A stretch of DNA of 54,543 nucleotides. It comes from a bacterium (GTDB lineage: Bacteria; JAJRZV01). The notes below the pieces were generated by a model that was not told the origin of the DNA, ran no database searches, and was given only the letters and a program-made list of their open reading frames with translations. Every line of letters starts with the position of its first letter. Within the stretch, counting starts at the first letter, position 1. The DNA lies in NCBI GenBank assembly GCA_024275095.1, contig JAJRZV010000017.1:1-54543 (forward strand), given 5' to 3'. The position numbers were made by a program, and so were the translations under genes. This document shows, piece by piece, positions 1 through 6,934 of the stretch.

Positions 1-66
1 CCTTCGATTTAATGGGGGATTCTCTCCTTCAACCTTCGTGCCAGTAACACATCAAAAGTAAAAAAT

Positions 67-780
67 TCAGCGTCGATAGCCGGCTTTTTCAAGAGGGGAC
101 GTCTTACGTGGAACAGGAACGCGCCTGAAAAAGCGCCTGGCCTCACTGAAGGCATCTTCAGGAGAAAGGCCTGAACGTACTCCTAACACCGTTAGTTCAC
201 TCATGAGGGTAAAATGAAAGTGAGAAAGATTTTCTGGAGACATGGAACGCACCATTTGAAGAGCTCTTGAGGGTTCTATTCCGCGACTGGAGAACACCGT
301 CGCCGTCTTGACCAGATCCACTACCGAAAGCACTTCCAGCCTCCGGGCCCGGCCGAAATGGGAACAGAACACCTCAAACATTTCCCGGCTCATACCCGCG
401 TGAAGTCCCCCCATCACAAACGTGAGGGCAATTTGCTGGTGAGAACGACTTGTTGAGCGAAAACAACGGCTCAATGCCTGTACAGCCCAGTCAGCACTTT
501 CCGCCATTCGCTTTAAGGTTTTCAGAATCACTGAATGATTTTTACGCTTGAACGCTCCTTCGAGGAGTTTCATTTCCATCAGCCGCAACACCACAGGATG
601 AGATACATTTTCCACAATACGGCTCAACTCCGCACGTTCGGGAAGGGAGAAGTCAAGCATCCGTGCATGTGTATGAATGCGCTGGCGTACCAATGTTGCC
701 TGAGGATTGTCTTCCTCTGCTATTGAAATGGACGGCACGAGAAAGAAAAGAAATGCCAAAAATCCAACAGACCACCTCAT
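67..780 (-). CDS. exported protein of unknown function in ECF sigma operon
   Basis: This 237-residue protein begins with a clear Sec signal peptide (MRWSVGFLAFLFFLVPSISIA, cleavage probably near residue 21), so it should act in the periplasm or envelope. The rest is predicted mostly helical, rich in Arg and Ser, with no motif I recognise. The ATG overlaps the stop of the anti-sigma gene by 4 bp (ATGA), so it is translationally coupled as the third gene of the sigma/anti-sigma operon. That position suggests a co-regulator or a target of the envelope signal, but this is inference. No homologous family is claimed. The 66 bases to its left up to the window edge hold nothing I can assign. Confidence 0.8.
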   Translation of the reverse strand: MRWSVGFLAFLFFLVPSISIAEEDNPQATLVRQRIHTHARMLDFSLPERAELSRIVENVSHPVVLRLMEMKLLEGAFKRKNHSVILKTLKRMAESADWAVQALSRCFRSTSRSHQQIALTFVMGGLHAGMSREMFEVFCSHFGRARRLEVLSVVDLVKTATVFSSRGIEPSRALQMVRSMSPENLSHFHFTLMSELTVLGVRSGLSPEDAFSEARRFFRRVPVPRKTSPLEKAGYRR

Positions 781-1427
781 CGGTTCACCACCACCATCAC
801 AGCATCTGTGCCGCCAAAACCATCAGGAAGAAAATTATCTGCATTCATATCGGGTATAAGAATTTTCCCATCCACGAGAAACTGATAACTAAACGCACCC
901 TCAGGAATGGTAACCTCTGCATACCAGTCTCCTTCACCCGTGGTATCCACCATGGGGTTGGCATTCGGATTCCATGCGTTGAAATCACCCACCACACTCA
1001 CGCTTCTTGCACCAGGAAGCTTGATACGAAAGGTTTTCAGGGCAACTCCTTTCTCTTGTGTATCTGAAACAGCCACGGGGCTCCTTTCAACATGGCCACC
1101 GTTTTTCAAATAGACCGCAACAAATGTGAACACGAGCAAAGCAATTGCAGCGATAGAGCCACCAACAACGAAAATCCTGGAACGCCTGCTGCGTTCTCGT
1201 CTTCTTAACGGTCCTGCGTTAAACACGTACGCATCGAGTTCTGGAGGTCTCTTCTTCAGTCTGCACAGGGGAAGAAAAGCGTCAAGCCTCTCCAGCCTTT
1301 CCATCAATTCCTGAAGTTCACGGTCTGAAGAGAGAAGCTTTTCAAAACGCTTCCTCTCCAGCGGTCGCATCTCTCCATCGAGATACCTTCTGAGCAGCTC
1401 GAGCTTGCGTTTGCGACCAAATAACAT
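777..1427 (-). CDS. anti-sigma factor with periplasmic CBM48/E-set domain
   Basis: The likely start is the ATG at 1427, which shares its A with the sigma gene stop (TGATG); the track start at 1430 is a GTG one codon upstream. The N-terminal 60 residues are helical and charged, like the cytoplasmic sigma-binding part of short anti-sigma factors. One membrane helix spans about residues 85-107 (IFVVGGSIAAIALLVF). The periplasmic C-terminus (about 130-216) carries the hallmark VSVVGDFNAWNPNANPM and YQFLVDGK of the AMPK-beta/CBM48 'isoamylase early set' fold, which binds alpha-glucans in its known members. No Zn-binding HxxxCxxC motif is visible in the N-terminus. By position it should inhibit the adjacent ECF sigma factor. 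Sensing of a glycan by the E-set domain is inference. Confidence 0.82.
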   Translation of the reverse strand: MLFGRKRKLELLRRYLDGEMRPLERKRFEKLLSSDRELQELMERLERLDAFLPLCRLKKRPPELDAYVFNAGPLRRRERSRRSRIFVVGGSIAAIALLVFTFVAVYLKNGGHVERSPVAVSDTQEKGVALKTFRIKLPGARSVSVVGDFNAWNPNANPMVDTTGEGDWYAEVTIPEGAFSYQFLVDGKILIPDMNADNFLPDGFGGTDAVMVVVNR

Positions 1428-1978
1428 CACAGCATCCCCTCCAGCATTTCGAGGAGCTTCATCCTCGCACGAAACACTCTTACCTTGAGGGTTTTTGTGT
1501 TCACACCGGTGAGCCTGGCAATTTCATCGTAATCCATGCCGAGTACAGCGTACATAATAAGGGGCTCGCGAAGCTTGGGGGAAAGACGGTCTATTGCTTC
1601 GGACACTTTCTCCAGAACCTCTGCATCCACAATGCGCCTGTGAGGATTGGACCATGGAGTATCTTTTATCGCATCATTTTCTATCACTATGAGGGGATGT
1701 CTGGATCTCACGCGCACCTTCTTCCAGTGATCTATAACCAGATGTCTTGCTATAGCGTACAACCACACCTGAAAATTACTTCCGTTAAAAGTGTTAATCT
1801 TGGCAAGAGCCCTGCAAAAAGTCTCCTGGAAAAAGTCCTCTGCAAGGTCATAATCTCTGACCATGTTCAGAAGATACCCGAAAAGAGAGCTCCGGTAACG
1901 CTGGTACAATTCTTCAAAACACTGCACATCCCCCTCTTTGACCCTCAGGGCCAGGATCTCGTCCGGTACCTGCTTCAA
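1427..1978 (-). CDS. ECF-family RNA polymerase sigma factor
   Basis: The protein is a two-domain sigma factor. Region 2 holds FEELYQRYRSSLFGYL and the -10 recognition helix around QVWLYAIARHLVIDHWKK. Region 4 near the C-terminus has LSPKLREPLIMY and the helix-turn-helix YDEIARLTGVNTKTLKVRVFRA. Length (183 aa) is normal for ECF factors. The track start at 2017 is a GTG. I prefer the TTG at 1978, because it has an SD GGAGAG seven nucleotides upstream and because a TATAAT lies at 2001-2006, between the two candidates, so transcription probably starts downstream of the GTG. It heads an operon with its anti-sigma factor and an exported protein and would direct RNA polymerase to envelope-stress or nutrient genes, targets unknown. 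Confidence 0.88.
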   Translation of the reverse strand: MKQVPDEILALRVKEGDVQCFEELYQRYRSSLFGYLLNMVRDYDLAEDFFQETFCRALAKINTFNGSNFQVWLYAIARHLVIDHWKKVRVRSRHPLIVIENDAIKDTPWSNPHRRIVDAEVLEKVSEAIDRLSPKLREPLIMYAVLGMDYDEIARLTGVNTKTLKVRVFRARMKLLEMLEGML

Positions 1979-2000
1979 TGCTGACTCTCCATGCACGTTT

Positions 2001-2006
2001 ATTATA
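2001..2006 (-). promoter_or_regulatory. putative -10 box of the ECF sigma operon
   Basis: The minus strand reads TATATAATAAACG here, giving a perfect TATAAT. It lies 22 bases upstream of the preferred TTG start and just upstream of the SD GGAGAG. No convincing TTGACA sits 16-18 bases further upstream. Assignment rests on the hexamer and its position only. Confidence 0.4.
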
Positions 2007-2109
2007 TACGAAAACACGCACCATTAATTACCGCTTTTTTGAAACCATGGGAGAAGCCAGACGTAAAATCAAGATAAAGACAAAGGTACCCCGCTCCCCC
2101 TCCATCATA

Positions 2110-2143
2110 GCAGGCGGCAATTTAAATCGACCGCCTGCTTTTT
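2110..2143. terminator. GC-rich hairpin with T-tract on the plus strand
   Basis: An 8-bp perfect stem, GCAGGCGG (2110-2117) with CCGCCTGC (2131-2138), has a 13-nt AT-rich loop and is followed on the plus strand by TTTTT. It begins 2 bases beyond the stop of the small membrane protein gene, so it probably ends that minus-strand operon. On the minus strand the A-tract precedes and only TATG follows, so it is not a textbook terminator in that direction. The 127-base gap 2018-2144 otherwise holds nothing I can name. Confidence 0.55.
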
Positions 2144-2144
2144 A

Positions 2145-2414
2145 CTATTCCTGAGAAGAGCTTTCGACTTTACCAGAAGTCAGAGCATTGTAGATAGAAG
2201 TAAACAAAGCTCCACCGATGGCTCCGTAGATAAAACCGTACACAAAAGCGATACAAATTCCTATGCCGCTCACTGAATAGCCTGGAAACACCACCGTAAG
2301 AGCTCCCAGCGTGGCTCCGCCTCCACGCGCAAGTGAAAAAATTGTTGCAACCGCCACAGCAATTGCACACACAATACCTGCCGCGATACTTCCTGCTTTT
2401 ACGTCAAGTTTCAA
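2145..2414 (-). CDS. small two-helix membrane protein, 'holin'-annotated family
   Basis: This 89-residue protein has two hydrophobic segments, about residues 8-30 (AAGIVCAIAVAVATIFSLA) and 45-78, with a Gly-rich turn and the pattern FVYGFIYGAIGGALFTSIYNAL. The start MKLDVKAG and the GFIxGxIGGxxFxxxYN ending resemble a widespread family of small chromosomal proteins that databases often label 'bacteriophage holin'. No phage gene is near, so I do not read it as prophage. It is the last gene of the GNA1162/CsgG/SPFH cluster, 16 bases after the SPFH gene. Function is unknown; an envelope role with its neighbours is inference. Confidence 0.7.
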   Translation of the reverse strand: MKLDVKAGSIAAGIVCAIAVAVATIFSLARGGGATLGALTVVFPGYSVSGIGICIAFVYGFIYGAIGGALFTSIYNALTSGKVESSSQE

Positions 2415-2430
2415 GATATCACCCCCTTTT

Positions 2431-3237
2431 TTATTTTTTATTTAGGGGAATAATAGGAAGCATATCCTGTCCAAAGGGTAAAATAATGACTGTATTGTTG
2501 GGCGAGTTCACAAGTTTCTCAAGAGTATCAATGTATTTCCATTGAAGATACTTTTGAGATAGTGACCCAGCAATAATGCGGTTGGCATCCGCAATGCCCC
2601 GGGCCTCGAGTTTCTTTCTATCCGCTTCCTGCTTCTCTTTTTTGAGAACAAACTCCATGCGCTCGGCTTCCTGCTGTGCCTGGATCTTCATTTCAATGGC
2701 CTGCACGACTTTTTGTGGAATTTCAATGTTTCTCACAAGCACTTCTTCCACATAAATATGCTGGGCACCAAGCTTGTCTTTGATCATTTTCTGAAGTTCA
2801 TCACCGAAAATCGTTCTTTTCTGATACAGGTCCGAGGCAGTGTACTCTGAAGCCACGTCTCTGGCGGCGGAACGAAGCGTGGGGGTAATAAGGCGATCAT
2901 CCCAGGAAGGACTGTAACGAACAATGGTTTCAGCGGCATATTGTGGGTCGAGTCTGTAAAGAATTGTCACATCTATTTTTACATTGAGCCCGTCTTTCGT
3001 AAGGGTTGAAATGGAATTCACACCCACAAAGTCCAGCTTTTTCACCCTCACGTCCACGGCACGTATGATCTCTACTCCGGGAATAAAGAAATGCAATCCG
3101 GCCTGCAGCTCTTCTGGCTGAACCTTACGAAACCGGCTCTTTACCCCGACAAAACCCGACTCTATAGTTGTACATGAAGCGAACCCCGCAACAATCAAAA
3201 AAGAAAGCACTCCGTATTTAATGGCTCGTGTGATCAC
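2431..3237 (-). CDS. SPFH/prohibitin-family lipoprotein
   Basis: The N-terminus has a basic stretch, a hydrophobic run and a lipobox ending FASC (Cys about 22), so the protein is probably a lipoprotein rather than TM-anchored, which is less usual for this family. The Band-7 domain follows: VKSRFRKVQPEELQAGLHFFIPG, IDVTILYRLDP and SAARDVASEYTASDLY are typical of prohibitins. A charged coiled coil (KIQAQQEAERMEFVLKKEKQ) and RGIADANRIIAGSLSQKYLQWKY match the C-terminal SPFH signature. Prohibitins form large membrane-bound rings and scaffold or protect membrane proteins. The start codon is GTG, 7 bases after the CsgG-like gene, with GGAGGAGG within that gene's end serving as SD. It is the third gene of a four-gene unit. 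Confidence 0.9.
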   Translation of the reverse strand: MITRAIKYGVLSFLIVAGFASCTTIESGFVGVKSRFRKVQPEELQAGLHFFIPGVEIIRAVDVRVKKLDFVGVNSISTLTKDGLNVKIDVTILYRLDPQYAAETIVRYSPSWDDRLITPTLRSAARDVASEYTASDLYQKRTIFGDELQKMIKDKLGAQHIYVEEVLVRNIEIPQKVVQAIEMKIQAQQEAERMEFVLKKEKQEADRKKLEARGIADANRIIAGSLSQKYLQWKYIDTLEKLVNSPNNTVIILPFGQDMLPIIPLNKK

Positions 3238-3244
3238 AGCTGGA

Positions 3245-4249
3245 TCATTCCTCCTCCTCAGGAGGTTCCAGTTTTACCACAGCGCCCTTTAAAGCCTTTC
3301 CGGAAAGGAGTCTTGCCTTGGCGTATTTATTGTCACCGTAAAATTTCACAACCTTCGCTTTTCCAATGTACTCTTCCTCGTATCCGATAATTTCACCCGT
3401 GTCAGGATCTTCAATGGGTTCTCCTTTGGCGTAGATATAAAGAACATCTCCCTTTTGCAGACCTTCATTCTCTCCAGCATTGAGATAAAGATAGATTTTC
3501 CCTGTGTTCTTCGAGCGTCTCACAGAAGCAACAGATGCTTTCCAAGGCAGCTCCCCCAGTTTCCGCACAAGCCTGTCAACCAGGTTACTGATGGCTGCTC
3601 TCAGGGCTTTGCCGGCAAGCGCGAGGTCAAAAGTCTGGGCACTTCCCACCCCCAGGAAAGAACCGCTGGAGGTCTGGGCCGTTCCAACTCCCCGGTCTGC
3701 AAAAAGGATCTTTCCTGTTTCCACATCTACCACCCGTATGTCCACCTCCGCTTCAGCCACCTGAGATTTGGATTGTGCAAGACCCAGAAAACTTCCGCCC
3801 TTGAGCTTTACGCCAAAATTTGTAACAGCTCCGGTGATAATGGCGTTTACACCCAGAAGACGCCCGATGCGGGCGGCTGTCCGGGGATTCACAAGGTCAG
3901 ACAACCCAAGCCTTTGCTCTTTAAGCAGTGCATTGAGTTTGTCACGCTCAATCACGGTAAATTTGCCTGATTTAACCAGCTCCGTAATAAGAATATCTGT
4001 CGCGTCAGATGCAAGCTGAAGTCGCCCCAGCTTTGATTTCATCTCGAAGTCCACCACCGCCACTCTTTTCTTCAACGCCCTGACTTTTGCACCTTTACCG
4101 GGAGCCGCTTCTTCCTCGCTGACCGCCTTCATTTTCTCCTTCGCTCCTTTTTCTACTGTCGTGGTGACTGCTGTACCGCAGGCACTGATAAAAATAACAC
4201 CTGCAACGGCAAAGAATATCCGGTAGACTTTTGGAGCCATAGCCCTCAT
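3245..4249 (-). CDS. CsgG/HfaB-like lipoprotein
   Basis: A lipobox (FISAC, Cys 24) ends the signal peptide. From about residue 60 the protein shows the CsgG fold: KKRVAVVDFEMKS, LVKSGKFTVIERDKLNALLKEQ, GRLLGVNAIITGAVTNFG and a VDIRVVDVETGKILFADRG strand. CsgG proteins form outer-membrane secretion pores for curli, or related peptidoglycan/holdfast anchors (HfaB). The C-terminal third (GKIYLYLNAGENEGLQKGDVLYIY, an OB/SH3-like strand set) is an extension seen in many CsgG-like lipoproteins that are not curli exporters. A strong SD (AAGGAGG) seven bases before the ATG at 4249 fixes the start. No curli subunit genes (csgA/B/E/F) are present, so curli export is unlikely. Confidence 0.9.
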   Translation of the reverse strand: MRAMAPKVYRIFFAVAGVIFISACGTAVTTTVEKGAKEKMKAVSEEEAAPGKGAKVRALKKRVAVVDFEMKSKLGRLQLASDATDILITELVKSGKFTVIERDKLNALLKEQRLGLSDLVNPRTAARIGRLLGVNAIITGAVTNFGVKLKGGSFLGLAQSKSQVAEAEVDIRVVDVETGKILFADRGVGTAQTSSGSFLGVGSAQTFDLALAGKALRAAISNLVDRLVRKLGELPWKASVASVRRSKNTGKIYLYLNAGENEGLQKGDVLYIYAKGEPIEDPDTGEIIGYEEEYIGKAKVVKFYGDNKYAKARLLSGKALKGAVVKLEPPEEEE

Positions 4250-4292
4250 CGTACCCCCTCCTTAAACTGGAATTTTCTCATGCCTCATAACC

Positions 4293-4922
4293 TCAATACG
4301 GAATGGTGCTTACCATAGTATTTATGATCTGAACGCAGTACTTGTAAAGAGGATGGCCGGTGATGGCCTGAGACACGGCGCTTTCGGCAATCTCGGCTGC
4401 CGCAGCTTTTAACATGTCAGCTGGCTTAAGTGCAATGGTCGTCTCTCCTGCCTCCCGTTCATCTTCCCAGAGTTTATCACCTGTACGGGCGTCGATAAGA
4501 TATACCGTGGCCTTTACAGCCTTTCGATTGTATATGCCAGTCACAACCGTTTGAGCTTTTTCCACAAGCCCCATGAAAATTCCGTCCACCTTGAGTGCTT
4601 TAGCAAGCCGTTCAAGTTCCACAAGTTTCAGCTGTTCTCCAAGGGTAATTTCAAACTCCTCTCTCAAAATCCTGTTTGTCTCTTCTATTGGCTGGACCAC
4701 AAATCCACGAGAAGGCAATCGCTGGGCCAGGAGTCTTCGAAGAATATTCGGGATTTGAATGTCATTTGTGAGATTTTCAAATGGTGCGATGGCCACAAAA
4801 TGAGGTTTTCTTGCTTCAAAATCCGGAACAATAAACTTGGGTTTCAAGCACGCTGCCAGAAAAGGCAACACACCTATTACAACCAACCACTTTATCCCGT
4901 GTCTCCTTTTCATCTCTTTCAC
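4293..4922 (-). CDS. GNA1162/DUF799-like lipoprotein
   Basis: A 209-residue lipoprotein (lipobox LAAC, Cys 25). The mature part (HFVAIAPFENLTNDIQIPN, RLLAQRLPSRGFVVQP, LAKALKVDGIFMGLVEK, VTVYLIDARTGDKLWED-like strands) matches the DUF799/GNA1162 family, whose members are outer-membrane-associated lipoproteins structurally related to the TolB N-domain and CsgG. In Neisseria and other proteobacteria GNA1162 travels with a CsgG-like and a DUF4810 lipoprotein. Here CsgG follows after 43 bases and no DUF4810 gene is present. It is the first gene of the cluster and lies behind a readable sigma70 promoter. Family assignment is by pattern memory, hence moderate confidence. Confidence 0.78.
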   Translation of the reverse strand: MKEMKRRHGIKWLVVIGVLPFLAACLKPKFIVPDFEARKPHFVAIAPFENLTNDIQIPNILRRLLAQRLPSRGFVVQPIEETNRILREEFEITLGEQLKLVELERLAKALKVDGIFMGLVEKAQTVVTGIYNRKAVKATVYLIDARTGDKLWEDEREAGETTIALKPADMLKAAAAEIAESAVSQAITGHPLYKYCVQIINTMVSTIPY

Positions 4923-4943
4923 CCCCGACCGGCTCTTCTGGAA

Positions 4944-4971
4944 AATATACCCAATTAAACCGCGGTTTCAA
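4944..4971 (-). promoter_or_regulatory. sigma70 promoter of the GNA1162-CsgG-SPFH operon, with palindrome
   Basis: Minus strand TTGAAA (4971-4966), a 16-bp spacer, then TATATT (4949-4944): five of six matches to each consensus box. The -10 ends 21 bases before the ATG at 4922, leaving room for a short leader. The spacer contains the perfect 12-bp palindrome AAACCGCGGTTT (4957-4968), overlapping the -35. This is well placed for a dimeric repressor, although a single 12-mer palindrome could occur by chance. Confidence 0.55.
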
Positions 4972-5005
4972 AGAAAAAATACTATTTCAATATATTAAGC
5001 GACTG

Positions 5006-5824
5006 TTACCCGGAGGCAACCAGCGATTCTAAATTTCCCAACGGAATCTTCTCCACATGAGACAACTTTTTCCCAAGAAACAAACATCCCAAATCAGCAA
5101 ATCTCCGAGGGTCATCGGTGACGTAAAACCGTAGTTCTCGCGAATTTTTACCAGAACCAGCTTCTATAAACTCGTGCAGTTCTTCAGCTACTGCTTCCCC
5201 TGAATCAATGAGAAGCACTGAAGACCCCAGAAATTGCGATATGGTTTTTTTTAAAAGAGGATAATGGGTGCAACCCAGCACAAGCGCCTTTATCTTGTCT
5301 TTCAAAGATTTCAGGTAAAACTCCACGGTAGAGTAAGTAATCAAATGATCCACAAGGCCCTCCTCGGCCAGGGGTACGAACAAAGGGCAGGCCTGTTGGA
5401 TCACCTCCATGTGGGGAGCGAAGGATTTGATTTTTTCAGGATAACTGCCACTTTCCACTGTAGCACGTGTGCCAATAATCCCCACGGGACCCTCTTTCTC
5501 CTTCTTGAGAAGACTTCTGACACCGGGCTCTATCACCCCCATCACCGGCACTTTGAGCCGGTCGCGAAGATAGGTAATGGCAGCAGCAGAAGCCGAGTTG
5601 CATGCAACCACGATAAATCGGGCACCTTCCTGTTCGAGAAAACGGCAACCTTCCAGTGCAAAACGCCTGATCACTTCCGGGGATCGAATTCCGTAGGGCA
5701 CACGTGCTGTGTCACCGAAATAAAAAAAATCTACCCCGGGAAATGCTCTTAACAATTCCCGCAGCACCGTGAGCCCACCCACGCCGGAATCAAATACGCC
5801 TATGGGACCGGTATTAACCTTCAT
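5006..5824 (-). CDS. murI: glutamate racemase
   Basis: MurI interconverts L- and D-glutamate in the cytosol, supplying D-Glu for peptidoglycan. The 272-residue protein has all the signatures: GVFDSGVGGLTVL at the N-terminus (catalytic-site Asp/Ser), YFGDTARVPYG, the first catalytic Cys in VVACNSASA (Cys 75) and the second in LVLGCTHYPLL (Cys 185). Length is standard. It is the last gene of the glycan operon, 27 bases after the GT4 gene, linking it to envelope synthesis. The 83 bases after its stop hold the promoter of the next operon and no obvious terminator. Confidence 0.97.
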   Translation of the reverse strand: MKVNTGPIGVFDSGVGGLTVLRELLRAFPGVDFFYFGDTARVPYGIRSPEVIRRFALEGCRFLEQEGARFIVVACNSASAAAITYLRDRLKVPVMGVIEPGVRSLLKKEKEGPVGIIGTRATVESGSYPEKIKSFAPHMEVIQQACPLFVPLAEEGLVDHLITYSTVEFYLKSLKDKIKALVLGCTHYPLLKKTISQFLGSSVLLIDSGEAVAEELHEFIEAGSGKNSRELRFYVTDDPRRFADLGCLFLGKKLSHVEKIPLGNLESLVASG

Positions 5825-5851
5825 AACCGTGAATCATACCTTCATTTGAAC

Positions 5852-6934
5852 TTATCTTAAAGCCGCTCCAAAAGCTTCCTCAAATACACGGGCATTATCT
5901 GCCGGGGTAACGGCACATGACTTCTTTTGTGCATTGCGGGCCATTTCTTCAAGATTGGAAGCGAGAGCCTCAACGAGAACTTCGCTAAGACGGGATGCAC
6001 TCTCATTCTGAAAGGTCCACCCTGTAACCTTTTCTTCTATCAAATCATCCACACATCCGCACACATCGCTCACAACACAGGGAACTCCGGCAGCCATGGC
6101 TTCGTTAACCACCAGCCCCCATGGCTCCCGCCTGGAAGGCAGCACAAAAAGCTTGCTGATACTGAAGATTCGCGGGAGGGCCCTGCGGGGAACCGTGCCT
6201 GTAAAAAAGATTCTGCGACCGAGAAAACCACCGGCAAGTCTTTCCAGAGAAGCCCGCTCTGGTCCATCACCACAAATGAGCAAACCGGCTTCTTCGTGCA
6301 TTGGAGCAATTTCCAAAAAAGCCCTGATAAGCACATCCACGCCTTTCACCTGAACAAGCCTGCCTGCATACGTGATGTATTGAAGCGGAGGAAGAGAAAA
6401 AGTGGTATAAATCTCTTTTTTCCTTTCTCGCACTCGCTCTGCTTCCGAACGGAAATATTCCACGTCCACAGTATAGCGGGCTCTTATCATTCTGCTGCGC
6501 GGAACACCGTAGTATTCCCAGTAAGCCTCATTGCGCGCACCGATGGTAAGAAAAATTTTTATGCGGGATGCAAGTCGAGACAGCACCATTCTTTTGAGCA
6601 TGCGATGATACAAAGGTTTTAATAGTTCATCAGATATGTTGGAGTCCGACCGCATGAGAAGGGGGACGTTGTTTCTCAAGGCCCACCACAGGGCCTGTTG
6701 AGCATTTCTGTAAGAATATCCATATACAAGTACAACATCAGGGCTAAATGCTTGTAATGATAAAGAAACAGAGCGTGTAAACTCGTGGGGATACGCATCA
6801 GTGTCAGACATGTCCCATCCGCGGTTCTGTCTAACTGTCTGAAAAAACACCTTCAGTTTTACCTTTCCCGCCAGACAGGAGAACAAAGAATCGCGATATG
6901 GTGCAGGCACAATGGTAACAACGGCCGCTTTCAT
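5852..6934 (-). CDS. glycosyltransferase family 4
   Basis: A 360-residue GT-B fold enzyme that would add a sugar from a nucleotide donor to a growing glycan at the cytoplasmic face of the inner membrane. The C-terminal donor-binding half shows ITYAGRLVQVKGVDVLIRAF, GLLICGDGPERASLERLA and the E-x7-E motif region REPWGLVVNEAMAAGVPCVVSD, all typical of GT4. The N-terminal half (VVLVYGYSYRNAQQALWWAL) is divergent, as expected for an acceptor domain. The ATG overlaps the preceding deacetylase-methyltransferase stop by 4 bp (ATGA). Donor and acceptor cannot be read from sequence. It likely builds capsule, LPS or exopolysaccharide with its neighbours. Confidence 0.92.
   Translation of the reverse strand: MKAAVVTIVPAPYRDSLFSCLAGKVKLKVFFQTVRQNRGWDMSDTDAYPHEFTRSVSLSLQAFSPDVVLVYGYSYRNAQQALWWALRNNVPLLMRSDSNISDELLKPLYHRMLKRMVLSRLASRIKIFLTIGARNEAYWEYYGVPRSRMIRARYTVDVEYFRSEAERVRERKKEIYTTFSLPPLQYITYAGRLVQVKGVDVLIRAFLEIAPMHEEAGLLICGDGPERASLERLAGGFLGRRIFFTGTVPRRALPRIFSISKLFVLPSRREPWGLVVNEAMAAGVPCVVSDVCGCVDDLIEEKVTGWTFQNESASRLSEVLVEALASNLEEMARNAQKKSCAVTPADNARVFEEAFGAALR

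Noticed and set aside
9-66. A partial gene at the left edge
   Set aside because: Only 66 bases are available, with no start codon behind the AAGGAGAG-like stretch; nothing can be claimed.
2145-2414. Prophage remnant suggested by a 'holin'-like protein
   Set aside because: No integrase, capsid, tail or lysis genes are nearby; the small protein is part of a chromosomal lipoprotein operon and its family is widely mislabelled.
4551-4958. Plus-strand ORF of 135 aa opposite the GNA1162-like gene
   Set aside because: It is antisense to a well-supported lipoprotein gene, has no signal or motif, and its residue mix (rich in Phe, His, Ser) is that of a shadow ORF.
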